A DNA stretch of 35,551 bases from an uncultured Lactobacillus sp. Lineage in GTDB: Bacteria > Bacillota > Bacilli > Lactobacillales > Lactobacillaceae. Shown in pieces: positions 1 through 7,180 of this stretch; the stretch's first letter is position 1; each line of letters begins with the position of its first letter. The notes beneath the pieces are model-generated. The model saw only the letters and a program-made list of their open reading frames with translations, did no database searches and was not told the origin of the DNA. The stretch is from contig CALFSK010000072.1 in the NCBI GenBank assembly GCA_937916845.1, forward strand, positions 1 to 35,551, read 5' to 3'. The position numbers and the translations under genes are program-made.

Positions 1-1
1 T

Positions 2-238
2 AATGCGGGAGCTCTTTTGATACCAGGATTCGAGCTTCAACTAGCACAAGAGGTAAATAACTACTATTTTTACAGTGCGCTGCTATTAGATGGTTTCACG
101 ATCAGCTCACTGTTTCTGGAAGTTCAAGGACGCTACCACGTGATTATTTACTTGCCAATCATCTTTATCATCATCTGCGGGATTGCCGTGAGCCTACAGC
201 TTATTTATAAGTCGTGGCACGCTAAACAGGTCGCATAA
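2..238 (+). CDS. C-terminal end of an unidentified membrane protein (partial)
   Basis: The reading frame is already open at the window edge, so only the last 78 or so residues are visible and the true start lies outside. The visible part has a mixed region followed by one strongly hydrophobic stretch (about residues 52-73, rich in I, V and L), then a short basic tail ending in Lys-Gln-Val-Ala. This fits a final transmembrane helix with a cytoplasmic tail. I do not recognise the family. A strong intrinsic terminator follows about 65 bases after the stop, so this is the last gene of its transcript. Confidence 0.55.
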   Translation, partial: NAGALLIPGFELQLAQEVNNYYFYSALLLDGFTISSLFLEVQGRYHVIIYLPIIFIIICGIAVSLQLIYKSWHAKQVA

Positions 239-302
239 TTTATTTTAATTATTCAGAATCTGAATCTTTTTTTAGTCAGCGAATATAAACTAATAGGCAG
301 TC

Positions 303-352
303 AAAGGTCCAAGCAAATCGTCATCCGTGACATAATTTGCTTGGACCTTTTT
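303..352 (+). terminator. Rho-independent terminator after the partial membrane gene
   Basis: A perfect 16-bp stem (303-318 with 335-350) surrounds a 16-base loop and ends in a T-rich tract. It closes the transcript of the partial gene at the left edge and insulates the TAC operon. The A-run on the other flank lets it work in both directions. Confidence 0.85.
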
Positions 353-397
353 AGACATTAAACCACTTTCTAATTTAATTGCTCATCCGTCACAAGG

Positions 398-425
398 CAA
401 CATGTTTCCCAAGGGAAACATGTTG
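398..425. promoter_or_regulatory. Perfect 13-bp palindrome upstream of the TAC operon, probable operator
   Basis: Arms CAACATGTTTCCC (398-410) and GGGAAACATGTTG (413-425) are exact inverted repeats separated by AA. No T-run follows, so it is not a typical terminator. It sits about 50 bases before the toxin start and touches a possible -35 element (TTGTGA, 423-428) with an AT-rich -10 candidate 17 bases further on. TA antitoxins with a helix-turn-helix normally repress their own promoter by binding such palindromes, so autoregulation by the antitoxin at 857-1414 is the natural inference. Confidence 0.6.
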
Positions 426-473
426 TGATAAACTTGCAATAAGTGAAATAATTCGATTGTGAGTTGATTTTGG

Positions 474-818
474 ATGTCTCGAGAGGAAGAAGTCAAAGCG
501 ATTGTTGCCTTGATAAAATCGAACAAAAACAATTGGCGAATTAGTCATCGTGCGAAGAATTATTCAGCAGCAGTAACGTTAGGTATTGATTTAGATGAAA
601 TTTTAGATGCAATATATCAAAAAATCACGTGGCACAATTTTGTTGCAGGTCCAATGGCAGACAACCATCATCCAAGAATTCCGGGAGACATTTGGCTCTT
701 TGGTATGGACATAGAAAATACTGAATACTATTTAAAATTTCAAATTAAAAGTGGCAATATAATATTTTGGATTTCAACACATCCTGCTGAGCACCCGTTA
801 AATTATCCCTTTAAATAA
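474..818 (+). CDS. MqsR-like toxin of a toxin-antitoxin-chaperone operon
   Basis: 114 residues with no signal peptide or membrane segment. The layout resembles the MqsR mRNA-interferase family (RelE-like fold). There is an N-terminal helix, then the pattern LGID-D-ILDAI near residues 36-45, an Asp-Asn-His-His segment, Asp-Ile-Trp near 72, and a strand pair containing YYLKFQIKSG and IIFWIS that corresponds to the YLK...V...I.SF end of MqsR. Similarity is by pattern only, and a tail of about ten residues extends past the usual end. The start at 474 has a poor ribosome binding site, and an in-frame stop lies 9 bases upstream, so no longer start is possible. It is first in an operon with the antitoxin and SecB-like gene, which is the main support for calling it a toxin. 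Family assignment is moderate. Confidence 0.6.
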   Translation: MSREEEVKAIVALIKSNKNNWRISHRAKNYSAAVTLGIDLDEILDAIYQKITWHNFVAGPMADNHHPRIPGDIWLFGMDIENTEYYLKFQIKSGNIIFWISTHPAEHPLNYPFK

Positions 819-856
819 CAGAATATTTTAGTTTTGCATTCTTGGAGGTACTAATT

Positions 857-1414
857 ATGATAAAAAAAACTTTTTATAATGAAGAATTAAATACCACTGA
901 CGAATATTCAGAGGTATGGAAATATGAGATTATGCGGGTCAAAGACATCCCTGACTTGATAGTCCATAATCATTACTGGAAAGATTCTCAAGGAGAACTT
1001 TGGTTAGATTTTAATGATCCAAATGAGAATTTTAGAAGGTCTTTTAATGCTTATAGAAAGCGAAAAGGGTTCATGCAACCAAATGAGATAAAAAAGTTAC
1101 GAGAGGGTCTGCACTTAAGTCAACGCGTCTTCTCTGAACGCTTAGGTATTAGTTATGCAAAAGTATCACAGATTGAGAATAATAAACGAGTTCAAACACT
1201 TTCACAAGAAGTTTCCTTCAGAAAAGCACAACAGGACTATGAAAGGCAGGGCTTTTTAACCTCATATAATTCTTCCGAAAGTGATAGCGCTAAATTAACT
1301 AGCATTCTGACTGAAACGAAATATATAGATACGGCTAAATATTTCTATACGACTAGTAATGAATCAAAAGCTATAATCTTTAAAGCTCAAGAGCTTGTTG
1401 GAGGTATTGCATAA
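857..1414 (+). CDS. Helix-turn-helix antitoxin with C-terminal chaperone-dependence extension (TAC)
   Basis: 185 residues from the ATG at 857, chosen because GGAGG lies 10 bases upstream. An upstream in-frame TTG would contain the ribosome binding site itself. Residues about 15-70 form an N-terminal domain rich in Trp and acidic residues without the zinc cysteines of MqsA. Residues 73-115 form an XRE-type helix-turn-helix (PNEIKKLREGLHLSQ, then LGISYAKVSQIENNKR). Residues about 136-185 are an extra tail absent from ordinary antitoxins. In TAC systems such a tail (chaperone addiction domain) makes the antitoxin unstable unless the SecB-like partner binds it. The paralogue at 20374 matches up to residue 134 and lacks exactly this tail. 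The stop overlaps the chaperone start (TAATG). Likely role: neutralise the toxin and repress the operon. Confidence 0.75.
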   Translation: MIKKTFYNEELNTTDEYSEVWKYEIMRVKDIPDLIVHNHYWKDSQGELWLDFNDPNENFRRSFNAYRKRKGFMQPNEIKKLREGLHLSQRVFSERLGISYAKVSQIENNKRVQTLSQEVSFRKAQQDYERQGFLTSYNSSESDSAKLTSILTETKYIDTAKYFYTTSNESKAIIFKAQELVGGIA

Positions 1415-1842
1415 TGTCAGTTTTAGAATTCAAAAACTATTCAGTTAACGAGTTAAGTTATAAAAAAAATAAATTATATCAAGAAAATAGCCAGAATATC
1501 AGTATAGACCCCAAAATTGAAATTAAAAATACGCTGAAGCAGGATAAAATCATAGTGACAGTTAATGTGCATATTGGATCACAGTCGGATAAGCCAACTC
1601 CTTTTATGGTAACTGCAAGCATCAGCGGAGAATTTATATATCATGAAAACGAAGATCATAATCAAATTGGCGTTGATACTTTAATCAAGAAAAATGCCGT
1701 TGCCATTCTTTATCCTTATGTACGATCCCTAGTATCAAATATAACCACTGCATCAAATCAATTTCCAGCACTTATTTTACCTACTATAAATGTTACACAG
1801 GTGCTTGATGAAAACGGTAAGAGTCAAGAGGTTGCTAATTAG
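1414..1842 (+). CDS. SecB-like chaperone of the TAC operon
   Basis: 142 residues, start overlapping the antitoxin stop by one base, with GGAGG 9 bases upstream. The SecB fold is recognisable in the second half: a strand around residues 66-76, then GVDTLIKKNAVAILYPYVRS (about 86-105) and FPALILPTINVTQV, matching the SecB pattern of I-L-F/Y-P-Y-x-R followed by a hydrophobic P-x-x-x-x-P-x-I/N-F segment. Firmicutes do not use SecB for general export. A SecB-like gene directly behind an antitoxin is the hallmark of TAC modules such as HigBA-Rv1957 of Mycobacterium tuberculosis. Predicted role: bind the antitoxin tail and protect it from proteolysis, so that loss or titration of the chaperone frees the toxin. 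A decayed paralogue lies at 20791-21036. Confidence 0.8.
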   Translation: MSVLEFKNYSVNELSYKKNKLYQENSQNISIDPKIEIKNTLKQDKIIVTVNVHIGSQSDKPTPFMVTASISGEFIYHENEDHNQIGVDTLIKKNAVAILYPYVRSLVSNITTASNQFPALILPTINVTQVLDENGKSQEVAN

Positions 1843-1916
1843 CATTTAAATACAGATGAATTGTTGGTATTATGTAGTCTGTGGAAAAATCATTTAATAT
1901 ATCTTCTGTTATTATC

Positions 1917-1967
1917 AAAAAAACACCCTTGTCATTATTAGCAATTTAGTGGCAAAGATGTTTTTTT
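1917..1967. terminator. Bidirectional terminator between the TAC operon and the convergent gene
   Basis: An imperfect inverted repeat has an A-run on the left (1917-1923) and a T-run of seven on the right (1961-1967), placed between two converging genes. The stem pairs roughly 1917-1932 with 1952-1967, with a few mismatches. Confidence 0.6.
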
Positions 1968-1999
1968 GATGTGACGCTGAGAAAGCGATACCGCTTTCG

Positions 2000-2554
2000 T
2001 TAAGATTTGTTGATCATCGCCAACGGACCAGCGTTCAAGTGTTCAAATAACGTTAACGTTTCGGATTTCGAAAGCAATGAAGCGCCATAACAACGATGCC
2101 GCCAGTTTTTCTGGGGAATCTTGCGGCCAACGTACCACGCCCAGACGTCTTTTGATAAATACTCACGGTAGCCGTGATACCCAAACTGGCCGCCGGTCTC
2201 CGCCGTAATTAGTGCGTGTAAAATCAGATGTTCAACTTCGTCCGCGTAAACAAGGTACTTGCTACGCTGATAAGTAAACGGATACTGGTTTTGCTTTATA
2301 GTCACCGCGTCGGACATGTTACTAAACTGATTTTCAGCGACGTGGTGGGTACATAAACCATCCCTGGTTCGGCTGTAATTTCCGCGCTGTAAACGTAAAA
2401 CCTTTCCCGCTAAAAATTGTTCGTAGGAGGCTCGTACGAAATAGTCATCTTTGACGAGACCGTGGCGGGCGTTCAGTTGGGCGACGGCTTCACTGTAAGG
2501 TTGTTCAATCAAAGCTAGGTAGTGTTGAAAACGCTGGGCTTGATCAGTTGTCAT
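2000..2554 (-). CDS. Hypothetical protein with HNH-like histidine pattern
   Basis: 184 residues, soluble. I do not recognise a named family with certainty. The notable features are a His-His pair in CTHHVAEN (about residues 68-75) and, 30 or so residues later, the segment LVYADEVEHLILHALI with two more histidines. The spacing and context resemble small HNH/His-Me-finger-like hypothetical proteins of lactic acid bacteria, but the nuclease call is only a suggestion. A GYHGYREYLS segment and several Trp/Tyr residues follow. The start overlaps the end of the isochorismatase-family gene by 11 bases (GAGG ribosome binding site 7 bases upstream), so the two are translationally coupled. A DNA-related function next to a metabolic hydrolase is not explained by the sequence. 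Confidence 0.55.
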   Translation of the reverse strand: MTTDQAQRFQHYLALIEQPYSEAVAQLNARHGLVKDDYFVRASYEQFLAGKVLRLQRGNYSRTRDGLCTHHVAENQFSNMSDAVTIKQNQYPFTYQRSKYLVYADEVEHLILHALITAETGGQFGYHGYREYLSKDVWAWYVGRKIPQKNWRHRCYGASLLSKSETLTLFEHLNAGPLAMINKS

Positions 2555-3065
2555 TGGAGTCCTCAGTTATCAGCGGTGTGTTTACGTCAACGAATTCTGC
2601 AAACCGGTGTTTCCAAATTTGCTGATGGTGCCGTTTTATCTGGGTCGCCGTCAGAAAGTCACTGTTGATAGTCGTAATTCCTTCAATGAGCAATGTTATT
2701 TTAAAGCCTAAGTGATAAGCGACCCGGATCGTAGTATCAACACAAAATTCAACTTGTGCGCCACAAATTTCGATTGAATTCAGATGGTTCATTTTAAGAA
2801 AAGATTCCAATCCCGTTTGATAAAATGCATCGGGACGAGTTTTATTATAGAAAGTATCCGTATCTCGAACGTGCAATTCAGGGAATAGTTGCCAATTTGA
2901 ACTTGCGACCGCCATCCCCGGTTCAGTATGTTGAATGAAAATGATGGGGTGGTTTGCTTCACGGTACTGGTCGATCCGTTGATTGATTGTCGTAATCACG
3001 TGTTCACGCTGATCAAGATCAGCAAGAGCACGTTGCATATCAATGATAATCAAGGCTTGTGCCAT
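2544..3065 (-). CDS. Isochorismatase-family cysteine hydrolase
   Basis: 173 residues from the ATG giving MAQALIIIDMQ. An ATG six codons upstream (3083) is possible, and neither has a convincing ribosome binding site. The family triad is visible: Asp in the N-terminal IIIDMQ strand, Lys in NKTRPDAF, and the nucleophilic Cys in the EFCVDTTIR segment preceded by the usual ICGAQVE strand and cis-peptide region. Members hydrolyse small amides or vinyl ethers such as nicotinamide, isochorismate or carbamoyl compounds, and the substrate cannot be read from the sequence. It is first in a two-gene operon driven by a near-consensus promoter at 3134-3162. Confidence 0.85.
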   Translation of the reverse strand: MAQALIIIDMQRALADLDQREHVITTINQRIDQYREANHPIIFIQHTEPGMAVASSNWQLFPELHVRDTDTFYNKTRPDAFYQTGLESFLKMNHLNSIEICGAQVEFCVDTTIRVAYHLGFKITLLIEGITTINSDFLTATQIKRHHQQIWKHRFAEFVDVNTPLITEDSNDN

Positions 3066-3133
3066 TTCGTCACACTTTCTCATCTCATCGATGAATGATA
3101 TTGAACCGTTTAAGAATAAACAGCCTGACTTTT

Positions 3134-3162
3134 GTTATACTAGTTTCCCTTAAGATTGTCAA
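3134..3162 (-). promoter_or_regulatory. Sigma-A promoter of the isochorismatase-family operon
   Basis: On the minus strand there is a perfect -35 TTGACA (3157-3162), a 17-base spacer and -10 TATAAC (3134-3139). The predicted start of transcription is about 60 bases before the ATG at 3065. Confidence 0.75.
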
Positions 3163-3182
3163 AATACCAACTATAGGGTTGC

Positions 3183-3323
3183 TCATTTAATGAATCGATG
3201 CCGCCTGACTAACCAGTAGCCAGTCCCAATAAGAATGGCAATCAGAACGATTCGTACGATTCCAAGCGTCAACCACAGAGTAAGCCAAGTTTGCAATAGT
3301 TGGGTTAAGTTTATACTTTCCAA
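3183..3323 (-). CDS. Small membrane protein, 46 residues (candidate)
   Basis: A TTG-initiated frame starts 15 bases after the stop of the quinone-reductase-like gene, with a purine-rich AAGTGGGG just upstream. The product has an amphipathic N-terminus rich in Trp and Leu, one clear transmembrane segment (about residues 20-39, LGIVRIVLIAILIGTGYW) and a basic end (RRHRFIK), as expected for a single-span protein. It could be an independent small protein or the relic of a larger membrane protein (the start resembles the first helix of MscS-type channels). No homology can be confirmed from here. Confidence 0.35.
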   Translation of the reverse strand: MESINLTQLLQTWLTLWLTLGIVRIVLIAILIGTGYWLVRRHRFIK

Positions 3324-3338
3324 TATTATCCCCACTTT

Positions 3339-4247
3339 CTAGCGATAATTTAGTAAAATACGGCCGTGTGAATGTTTATCCTGTAGTTCGTGCTGTGCTG
3401 ATTTGACTGCGGTAAACGGAAAAGTATTCTGAATAACCGCTTGTAACGTTCCCTGAGCGAGTTGATCCAAAAGCCAGTGGTAGTCTTGTAATCGAATGCG
3501 GCCACTGGCAAAGGTAAATGATTGCCCAGATTGTGGCACGTGATCTGGATTAGCTAGTGACCAAATTGCTGTGGGTCCCATCTGTGAGAGCTGATCTAGT
3601 AGTTGGCTTGAACCAGCCAAATCAATGATTTTAGTGGCAGGGGGGAGCTCGGTTAATTGTTGTTGTAACGGTTTGTCATAAGCCAACGTCCAATCAGCAC
3701 CTAACCTTGTTAATAACGGCTGTTCACTAGAATGGCTCATTGCAATCACCCTAACGCCCATATGGTGTAAAAGTTGTAACAAGTAGGTGCCCACACTACC
3801 ACTGGCGCCAGTGACTAAAATTACGTCGTCTTTAGTAGCCCGACTCGTTCTAATAGCCATCATTGCGGCATCGGCACCCCCAATCAAAGTCGTGGCTGCC
3901 GCTAAAGAGACGTTTTGGGGGACTGAAAATAAAGGGAGCGCCGAAGCTAATGCTGTTTGATGACTTCCTTTAAGACTGAAGCCAATCACTCGTTGACCTA
4001 ATAAGGCTTTTTTGCGTAACTGGCCAACTTCAGTCACAACACCACCGAAACCATAGCCAATCACCATGGGTAAGTGCACGGGCCGTTGCATTTTTAACGC
4101 ACCAGTTTCCGTTAACAGGTCATACGGCATCACCGGGGTATAGTGAGACGTAACTTTCACAGCTAGTGGGATCAAAGTTGGATCCGGCCTCGTCATCAGT
4201 TGGAGCGCATCAATGCCGTTATAAGTCGTCTGGACGATTGCTTTCAT
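3339..4247 (-). CDS. Zinc-independent MDR oxidoreductase, quinone-reductase-like
   Basis: 302 residues from the ATG at 4247, chosen because AGGGG lies about 9 bases upstream. An upstream in-frame start would include this site in the coding region. The N-terminal GroES-like domain has IGYGFGGVVTEVG in place of the usual GxDxxGxV motif. The Rossmann domain carries VTGASGSVGTYLLQLL (near residue 150), the NADPH-binding loop. The catalytic zinc cysteines of alcohol dehydrogenases are absent, which places it with NADPH:quinone reductase / zinc-independent members that reduce quinones or enones. The terminator of the Rgg-like regulator lies just upstream, so it has its own promoter, not clearly seen. 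A possible 46-residue protein gene follows in the same direction. Confidence 0.8.
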   Translation of the reverse strand: MKAIVQTTYNGIDALQLMTRPDPTLIPLAVKVTSHYTPVMPYDLLTETGALKMQRPVHLPMVIGYGFGGVVTEVGQLRKKALLGQRVIGFSLKGSHQTALASALPLFSVPQNVSLAAATTLIGGADAAMMAIRTSRATKDDVILVTGASGSVGTYLLQLLHHMGVRVIAMSHSSEQPLLTRLGADWTLAYDKPLQQQLTELPPATKIIDLAGSSQLLDQLSQMGPTAIWSLANPDHVPQSGQSFTFASGRIRLQDYHWLLDQLAQGTLQAVIQNTFPFTAVKSAQHELQDKHSHGRILLNYR

Positions 4248-4324
4248 TTCAGCATCCCCTGACATCCCAGCGAATCATTTCCTGATAAGGTGGGGGATTG
4301 AACTAACTTTAAAAAATGAGTAAA

Positions 4325-4358
4325 CATAAAAAAAGGCCTCCCTTTACTTGGTGGCCTT
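4325..4358 (-). terminator. Terminator of the Rgg-like regulator gene
   Basis: Minus-strand hairpin AAGGCCACC / GGAGGCCTT (one mismatch) followed by a run of eight T. It separates the regulator transcript from the oxidoreductase gene. Confidence 0.8.
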
Positions 4359-4403
4359 ACTTTAATAGAAAAGTTGTGATTAATAAAATCAGTATACTGA
4401 TAT

Positions 4404-5222
4404 TCAAAATTTTTTCGGAACCGGTTCCTGAAATAGGTCGGTTAAAAACCGCTGCTTTTGCCGTGCGTCTGATGCTACTCCCGTTTGTGCTTGCTGAACG
4501 GCAATTTCTGCAAGCAGCCGGTAACAATTTGCGAGCATGTAGTGAGACTGATGCGCTGTAATTGCGGCGATAGTTGCTAATAGGTGCTGTCTGGCCAATT
4601 CTGGTTCGTTCAGCAAGTATCGCATCAGGGCGTTCAAATACCAAATTACATTATGATTTTCATCATAAGATAACGGTTTTAAATCGCTCAATCCCTGATC
4701 CGTCAATTTTACGGCCGGTTGCCGGTGCCCACCCTTTGCGTTAACAAGCGCTAACGTTGTGGTGACTAGACAAGCCATCGTTGTAGTCCCAGTCTCCGCA
4801 GTCATACTTAATGCGAGTTTTAAGCTTTGTTGAGCGGCGTCCAAATCAGGTCCAATTTGAATTTGAGTGACTGCTAAGTAATAATAGTAAGCCTGGGTTT
4901 GGCTAGGAGTGCTAACGTGTTCAAGGGTCGTTGATGCTAACAGTAAACGTTGCAATTCTTGATACTGATGTTGATTACATAGCTGTTGCATGCGTGTATT
5001 AACCGCGGCGTCTTCATTAATATCAAAATCATGCGCTAAACTAATTGTATCTAGTGAAATCTTTAGGCGTTCACATAGGGCTAGAAGTAGCTTAGCATTG
5101 GGAACGTAGCGGTCATTTTCAATCGCCGACAACATGGACTGTGCGCAGATGCCATCTGCGACTTGTTTTTGAGTCAACCGTTGTTGTTTACGGCTGCGTT
5201 GTAAAGTGGTCCCAAGTGACAT
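4404..5222 (-). CDS. Rgg/PlcR-like transcriptional regulator
   Basis: 272 residues from the ATG at 5222 (AAAGGAAGG upstream), giving MSLGTTLQRSRK. Residues about 5-60 are an XRE-type helix-turn-helix (LTQKQVADGICAQSMLSAIE, then NDRYVPNAKLLLALCERL). The rest is all-helical with TPR-like repeats rich in Leu, Gln and Ala. This is the architecture of Rgg/GadR/MutR and PlcR-type regulators, many of which sense short exported peptides through the helical domain. No peptide gene was seen beside it. Three inverted repeats lie in its upstream region (5253-5311) and could be autoregulatory sites. Neighbours on the same strand are a zinc alcohol dehydrogenase (upstream, with its own terminator) and an MDR oxidoreductase (downstream). 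Confidence 0.75.
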   Translation of the reverse strand: MSLGTTLQRSRKQQRLTQKQVADGICAQSMLSAIENDRYVPNAKLLLALCERLKISLDTISLAHDFDINEDAAVNTRMQQLCNQHQYQELQRLLLASTTLEHVSTPSQTQAYYYYLAVTQIQIGPDLDAAQQSLKLALSMTAETGTTTMACLVTTTLALVNAKGGHRQPAVKLTDQGLSDLKPLSYDENHNVIWYLNALMRYLLNEPELARQHLLATIAAITAHQSHYMLANCYRLLAEIAVQQAQTGVASDARQKQRFLTDLFQEPVPKKF

Positions 5223-5252
5223 CCGTGTACACCTTCCTTTGATCTTACCGTG

Positions 5253-5311
5253 TGACGTAAACGTCATTTTAACTAGATTAACACTGAGCTCAGTTGATAT
5301 TCAACAACTGA
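5253..5311. promoter_or_regulatory. Cluster of inverted repeats upstream of the Rgg-like regulator
   Basis: Three exact dyads lie in 59 bases: TGACGT-AA-ACGTCA (5253-5266), ACTGAGCTCAGT (5283-5294) and TCAGTTG-8-CAACTGA (5290-5311), the last two overlapping. They lie 31 to 90 bases before the regulator start, the usual place for promoter and operators. No clear -35/-10 pair was recognised. Confidence 0.4.
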
Positions 5312-5313
5312 TC

Positions 5314-5355
5314 ATTAAAAAATGAGCCCTTAACGTAATATTTACGCTAAGGGCT
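5314..5355 (-). terminator. Terminator of the zinc alcohol dehydrogenase gene
   Basis: Stem 5325-5332 / 5348-5355 is extended after one mismatch by 34-38 / 42-46. On the minus strand it is followed by TCATTTTTTAAT. Confidence 0.85.
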
Positions 5356-5375
5356 TAGGACTTATCTCAAAATAA

Positions 5376-6416
5376 TTAGTCGACAACAATCAATGATTTG
5401 ATTGCTTCACGGTTCGTCATGGCTTGGTAGGCGTCATTAATTTCTGCCAAACTGAATTGTTTAGTGAAGACTTTGCCAGGGTGGATTTCACCGTCTAATA
5501 CGGCTTTTAACAACACTTGTTTATCATAAGTGGTCACTGAAGCGGGACCGCCCGCAATAATGGTGTTGTTATAAAACGAAGCCGTCATATCCATTTTAGG
5601 CTCATGTGGTAAACCAACACGACCCACAATGGCGCCGGGACGGGTAACGTTCATTGCTGTTTCGTTTGATAACTCGGTACCAACACATTCAAGTACGGCA
5701 TCCGCACCCGCATTATTGGTCAGTTCTTTAACACGGCGAATACCATCATCACCACGTTCGGCGACAATGTCGGTTGCACCAAACTCTAAGGCTAACTTTT
5801 GACGATCTTCGTGACGACTCATCGCAATGATTCGTTTAGCCCCGCGCATCTTAGCAGCAATCACACCGCATAACCCAACGGCACCGTCACCAACCACAAC
5901 AACGGTATCACCAGTTTTAACGTTCGCTACACGAGCAGCATGGTAACCAGTTGCCATGACATCGGCTAAACTCAGCAGGGAATTCAACATGGCATCGCTA
6001 TAATCGCTAGGTTTCCCAGGAATTTTAACCAGCGCCCATTCACCGTGTTGGAACCGAATGTATTCTGCTTGGACGCCGTTACTAAAGTTATCTTGATGAT
6101 TCTGGCAATCACCATCAAATCCGGCTAAGCAGGCCGGACAGTGACCGCAGCCATGGGTGAAGGGCGCAATCACGAAGTCACCGGGAACCACGGTCGTAAT
6201 CGCTGAACCAACTGATTCAACAACACCGATAGCTTCATGCCCAGCGTTTTCGGAATGTTCAGCTTTAGGTTCAAGGCCGCGGTAGGACCATAAATCAGAG
6301 CCACAAACACAAGTACGAACGACGTGAATAATAACGTCGTCAGCAGCTTGAATCGTTGGCTTCGCAATGTCTTCTAGTGTAACTTGACCAGGTTTCATAA
6401 ATACCGTACTTTTCAT
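5376..6416 (-). CDS. Zinc-dependent alcohol dehydrogenase (MDR family)
   Basis: 346 residues, normal family length. The catalytic zinc ligands are visible: Cys in RTCVCGSDLW and His-Glu in NAGHEAIGVV. The structural zinc lobe has four Cys in CGHCPACLAGFDGDC. The Rossmann nucleotide-binding motif is VVVVGDGAVGLCGVIAA (about residue 172), followed by an acidic/basic region that does not settle NAD against NADP. It probably oxidises or reduces a small alcohol or aldehyde. Exact substrate is not readable. The ribosome binding site AGAGAGTGG precedes the ATG. It is monocistronic, between a promoter at 6471-6500 and a strong terminator. Confidence 0.9.
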   Translation of the reverse strand: MKSTVFMKPGQVTLEDIAKPTIQAADDVIIHVVRTCVCGSDLWSYRGLEPKAEHSENAGHEAIGVVESVGSAITTVVPGDFVIAPFTHGCGHCPACLAGFDGDCQNHQDNFSNGVQAEYIRFQHGEWALVKIPGKPSDYSDAMLNSLLSLADVMATGYHAARVANVKTGDTVVVVGDGAVGLCGVIAAKMRGAKRIIAMSRHEDRQKLALEFGATDIVAERGDDGIRRVKELTNNAGADAVLECVGTELSNETAMNVTRPGAIVGRVGLPHEPKMDMTASFYNNTIIAGGPASVTTYDKQVLLKAVLDGEIHPGKVFTKQFSLAEINDAYQAMTNREAIKSLIVVD

Positions 6417-6470
6417 TAATTAGCCACTCTCTTCTATATTAAAAGATTTGATCATTAACCTAACACAACT

Positions 6471-6500
6471 AGTATAGATAGTTCACCATAAAATTACCAA
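6471..6500 (-). promoter_or_regulatory. Promoter of the alcohol dehydrogenase gene
   Basis: Minus strand -35 TTGGTA (6495-6500), 18-base spacer, -10 TATACT (6471-6476). The start of transcription would be about 45 bases before the ATG. Confidence 0.55.
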
Positions 6501-6573
6501 TACTTATCTTGAATAAAAAATCATACATAAAACCTAACCCAAAATTAATATTAACTAAATGTCTCAGTAGAAC

Positions 6574-6610
6574 CAAAAAAACGTGTCACTAGGATTGTCC
6601 CAGTAACACG
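6574..6610 (-). terminator. Terminator of the DUF1801 gene
   Basis: Hairpin CGTGT-N-ACT-N-GG / CC-N-AGT-N-ACACG (6582-6610). On the minus strand it is followed by a run of seven T (6575-6581). Confidence 0.75.
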
Positions 6611-6618
6611 CAACTGTT

Positions 6619-6978
6619 TTACGATTCTTCTAAGTGAAATTTTTTAATAACTTCCTGTTTTCGAAATTCAGTGATTCGGCGCACTAGGTCTAGCGGTAGT
6701 GGTTGGTCCAAGGGTAACTGAATAGCGCCCTTACTAGTCTTATAGGGTGTTAATTCTGATTGAAAAGCCGTTACACCACTCGGAGTCGGGTATAACCCAA
6801 TATGATGTTTATACCAGGCAAAGTGAATCACATTTTCATGCCAGTAAAAGGTCGGCATCTGATATTTCATTTGTTCTTCGGCATCCGGCAAAGCGGCCAA
6901 GATAGTTGCACGGAGGTCGGTTAATTGTAGTTGAACCGCCGCGGGTGCGGTATGAATGTAACTTTCAATCGGGGTCAT
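6619..6978 (-). CDS. DUF1801 (YdhG-like) family protein
   Basis: 119 residues from the ATG at 6978, chosen because AGAGG lies 7 bases upstream. An alternative start 13 codons earlier has no such site. The DUF1801 pattern is present: an N-terminal helix (IESYIHTAPAAVQLQLTDLR), the segment EEQMKYQMPTFYWHENVIHF, GLYPTPSGVTAF and the C-terminal LPLDQPLPLDLVRRI with a basic helix. Family members have been linked to iron handling (frataxin-like fold), but function is mostly inferred. It is monocistronic, with its own terminator at 6574-6610. Confidence 0.8.
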   Translation of the reverse strand: MTPIESYIHTAPAAVQLQLTDLRATILAALPDAEEQMKYQMPTFYWHENVIHFAWYKHHIGLYPTPSGVTAFQSELTPYKTSKGAIQLPLDQPLPLDLVRRITEFRKQEVIKKFHLEES

Positions 6979-7180
6979 AAGTAAGCCTCTATTCGTAATT
7001 TTTAACCAGTTCAGCATCTGGCACTGTTGTAATTGTATCCGCTTTCCAACTGATTGTCACGAGTTCAAATTGAAGTCTTTAGAAATAGACCATCTTGCGT
7101 GACTTGTAAACATTTCTAACGATCAGCTTGTTTTTAAACACTATACGTATTTACTATAGCAAGACATTCGATATAGGTAT

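Noticed and set aside
4316..4644. Open frames on both strands overlapping the end of the Rgg-like gene
   Set aside because: They are shadows of the regulator gene and its terminator; none has a ribosome binding site or sensible sequence.
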